Assembly (NCBI GenBank): GCA_041746135.1
Contig: JBGTHQ010000017.1
Span: 62,001 to 126,000 of the forward strand
Reading direction: 5' to 3'
DNA length: 64,000 nt
Source of the DNA: Alg239-R122 sp041746135
Lineage (GTDB): Bacteria; Pseudomonadota; Alphaproteobacteria; Sphingomonadales; Sphingomonadaceae
Part shown: in pieces, positions 62,686 through 64,000 of the stretch
Numbering within the stretch: position 1 is the first letter of the stretch
How the letters are laid out: each line of letters begins with the position of its first letter
The notes under the pieces: model-generated
What the model was told of the DNA's origin: nothing
The model's input: the letters and a program-made list of their open reading frames with translations, nothing else
The model's database searches: none
Position numbers and translations under genes: made by a program

Positions 62686-62732
62686 CAGCAAATGAAGTGA
62701 TAGCGCCACGATTTTTGGACACAGGGGAATAA
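62682..62732 (+). CDS. Possible 16-residue coupled peptide
   Basis: ATG at 62682 overlaps the preceding stop and opens MTANEVIAPRFLDTGE, ending three bases before the start at 62736. It may merely pass ribosomes on to the next gene. Confidence 0.25.
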   Translation: MTANEVIAPRFLDTGE

Positions 62733-62735
62733 CGC

Positions 62736-63254
62736 ATGGCGGGACGCAAGCGTAAAAAAGGACCGCGCACCAAATCAGGCCAGCTATCCCGGAAGGGTGT
62801 ATTGCCGCGCATAGACCGTGGGACAGAGATAACCGAAGCAAAGATTGCGATGTATGGTTCGAACGGATCAGATGCCATCGGTCGGGCTTACATGGCTGGA
62901 ATGCTGGGTGAAGATGCAAAGCCATTGCTGGACACCGCCAGAAAGGTATCCCGCATATATTGGCAATCATACGAGGTAGGCCCGATACGATGCACCACAG
63001 GCGGAACATCCGGTGGCGGGAACGAGCCGGATCATGAACGTATCAAGCGACAAGAGGAATGGCTCAACGACAAACTAGGCCAGATCAGCACAAGATCAAT
63101 ATTTGATGCACTGGTTATTGATGTCAATCCAGACAGAGGGCCAGCGTGGCTCGATCGGCTGCTTGTTGCCAAACGTTTGGCGCGCGAACCGTTAAAAGCG
63201 GATATGGACAATTTCTGCATAGCGATTGACGCATTGGAAAGAATATCAGAATAG
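62736..63254 (+). CDS. Phage hypothetical protein, basic N-terminus
   Basis: A 172-residue protein: a basic head (MAGRKRKKGPRTKSGQLSRK) followed by mixed helices (SNGSDAIGRAYMAGMLGEDA, AWLDRLLVAKRLAREPLKAD). This head recurs in late-early phage proteins of alphaproteobacteria whose role is unknown, possibly DNA binding before the packaging genes. Not assigned. After it about 100 bases hold the control region of the next pair. Confidence 0.72.
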   Translation: MAGRKRKKGPRTKSGQLSRKGVLPRIDRGTEITEAKIAMYGSNGSDAIGRAYMAGMLGEDAKPLLDTARKVSRIYWQSYEVGPIRCTTGGTSGGGNEPDHERIKRQEEWLNDKLGQISTRSIFDALVIDVNPDRGPAWLDRLLVAKRLAREPLKADMDNFCIAIDALERISE

Positions 63255-63301
63255 CTATTGGGTAGTGTCTCACTTTGAATATCTGGACAAAAATTAATGG
63301 C

Positions 63302-63343
63302 ATGGCAATCGCCATATGGTTTGTGTATGCTTAGCGTTAAGCA
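63302..63343. promoter_or_regulatory. Dyads upstream of the last gene pair
   Basis: TGCTTA-GCGT-TAAGCA (63328-63343) lies 15 bases before the start at 63358, and ATGGC-AATC-GCCAT (63302-63315) a little further up. The pair of genes therefore appears to have its own, autoregulated-looking promoter rather than the phage operon promoter. Confidence 0.5.
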
Positions 63344-63357
63344 GGAGATATGCAATC

Positions 63358-63588
63358 ATGCCAGTTGGACCGCAAGGACAGAAACGCCCCGCAGACGCGA
63401 TAGGCGCAGCAATCAAAGTTGCACAAATCGCGACTGGAGAAATAGAGGAAGAAGAAGAGGCGTCCAGTGCGGCAGCGAAGCTGGGGCGACTAGGTGGCAT
63501 GGCGCGAGCAAAAAATATGTCGGCGGATCGGCGCTCAGAGATAGCAAAGAAAGCTGCTCAGGCTCGTTATTCGAAGAAAAAAGACTAA
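63358..63588 (+). CDS. Small basic protein of a two-gene cassette
   Basis: A 76-residue protein: KRPADAIGAAIKVAQIATGE, an acidic run EEEEEASSA, then AAKLGRLGGMARAKNMSADR and RRSEIAKKAAQARYSKKKD. The AxxLGRxGGxxRAxxxSxxxRxEIAKKAAxARW-type tail occurs in small DNA- or RNA-binding proteins often paired with a toxin-like partner. AGGAGAT precedes the ATG. The next gene starts about five bases after its stop. Antitoxin or regulator of the partner is a plausible role. Confidence 0.7.
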   Translation: MPVGPQGQKRPADAIGAAIKVAQIATGEIEEEEEASSAAAKLGRLGGMARAKNMSADRRSEIAKKAAQARYSKKKD

Positions 63589-63593
63589 GACGA

Positions 63594-64000
63594 GTGGCGG
63601 GGGATAGTGGCAAAGAGGAATTTCCGCCCCTATTACTGCCTGGATTCTATGATCTTGGCATAGACGGACTGGAACGATTATGCGTCACGCGATTTCCGCA
63701 ATCCGTCACTAGGAAGCGAATTTTTGATAATCTGAGTAAAATTGTCTCGCAAATTCAGCAAAACGGAATGAAGGGAGAGGTATGGATCGACGGCAGTTTT
63801 CTAACTGAAAAACTTAATCCTGACGACTCAGATATAATTTTGGTTGTGGATAGCAGTGAGCACTCAAAAATGGATGCAAATCAGCGAAAATATTTTGACT
63901 GGTTCAACGCCGTTAGTCTTTACGATAATTTCAGGTGCGATAATTACACGTTGATTAGAGATAATTCGGCATTTGGGGAATGGAACTATGCATACTGGCT
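63594..64000 (+). CDS. Nucleotidyltransferase-like protein (5' part, cut by window end)
   Basis: At least 135 residues, starting GTG at 63594. FPPLLLPGFYDLGIDGLERL is followed by the key stretch GEVWIDGSFLTEKLNPDDSD, where GS plus a later D-x-D has the spacing of nucleotidyltransferase active sites, as in DUF6932-type and AbiEii-like proteins. Lower GC than the phage genes before it. With the small basic gene it looks like a defence or toxin-antitoxin cassette carried by the prophage. The C-terminal part is outside the window, and the start codon is not certain. Confidence 0.65.
   Translation, partial: MAGDSGKEEFPPLLLPGFYDLGIDGLERLCVTRFPQSVTRKRIFDNLSKIVSQIQQNGMKGEVWIDGSFLTEKLNPDDSDIILVVDSSEHSKMDANQRKYFDWFNAVSLYDNFRCDNYTLIRDNSAFGEWNYAYW

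Larger units (their letters stand above)
46828..64000. mobile_element. Integrated prophage (left and early part)
   Basis: A block of phage-type genes begins right after tRNA-Arg(CCT). It has a tyrosine integrase next to the tRNA, a leftward early operon with exonuclease and ERF recombinase, a divergent S24 repressor and Cro-like gene, and a rightward replication module with DnaB helicase, methyltransferases and VRR-NUC nuclease. Most genes overlap by 1-4 bases. No packaging, head or tail gene is seen before the window ends, so the element continues to the right. One gene is frameshifted, the rest read intact. Confidence 0.93.

Overview
The window looks like a chromosome segment of an alphaproteobacterium of the order Sphingomonadales. 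Support comes from a PEP-CTERM tail of the sphingomonad type (IPEPATWAMMILGF), a SapC-family protein, a CpdR-type receiver, two large TonB-dependent receptors, an mreBCD-mrdA-rodA cluster and GC-rich codon use. The genus cannot be fixed from sequence alone. An incoming prophage fills the right quarter and runs off the right edge.

Bases 1-46827 are ordinary chromosome. A chemotaxis operon (cheW end, cheY-like, cheB, cheR) is followed by a peptidoglycan amidase, RNase P RNA, a TonB receptor, katG, tRNA-Val, cpdR, an N-formylglutamate amidohydrolase-like gene, a candidate small RNA, SapC, an FAD-linked dehydrogenase, a DEAD-box helicase, a ZnuD-like TonB receptor with a good Zur box, and tRNA-Lys. 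Next come the rod-shape cluster (minus strand), mutL, a lipoprotein, a MaoC hydratase, an M28 peptidase, ychF, a PEP-CTERM SGNH hydrolase, pth-rplY, three tandem TraB/GumN paralogues, glyQ-glyS-ppdK studded with three different palindromic repeat pairs, a methyltransferase, comF, glutaredoxin, a nitrilase-family gene and DUF1178.

From tRNA-Arg(CCT) at 46751-46827 onward the sequence is a lambdoid-type prophage. The left arm (minus strand, 54278 to 46886) holds early genes driven by a recognisable promoter covered by repeated operator-like motifs: a DUF7666-type repeat protein, ERF annealing protein, YqaJ-type exonuclease, an HNH/DUF968 protein, a frameshifted DUF1367 gene and the tyrosine integrase. 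The immunity region (54280-56000) has an S24-type repressor coupled to a small exported protein, a Cro-like protein, and about 200 bases of structured sequence closed by a strong terminator. The right arm (plus strand) is a tightly overlapped replication module: small zinc-ribbon and membrane proteins, a C5-like and a beta-class DNA methyltransferase, a VRR-NUC nuclease, DnaB helicase and its partner. It ends in a separately controlled pair of genes: a small basic protein and a nucleotidyltransferase-like protein cut by the window end.

The most interesting items are a pair of covarying three-hairpin elements in front of two prophage genes (49673-49727, 52260-52314), the structured immunity-region RNA (54451-54654), the end-of-window nucleotidyltransferase locus, the low-GC patch and in-frame palindromic insertion in glyS, a minus-strand small RNA near 11.1 kb, and a cpdR gene with no ordinary start codon.
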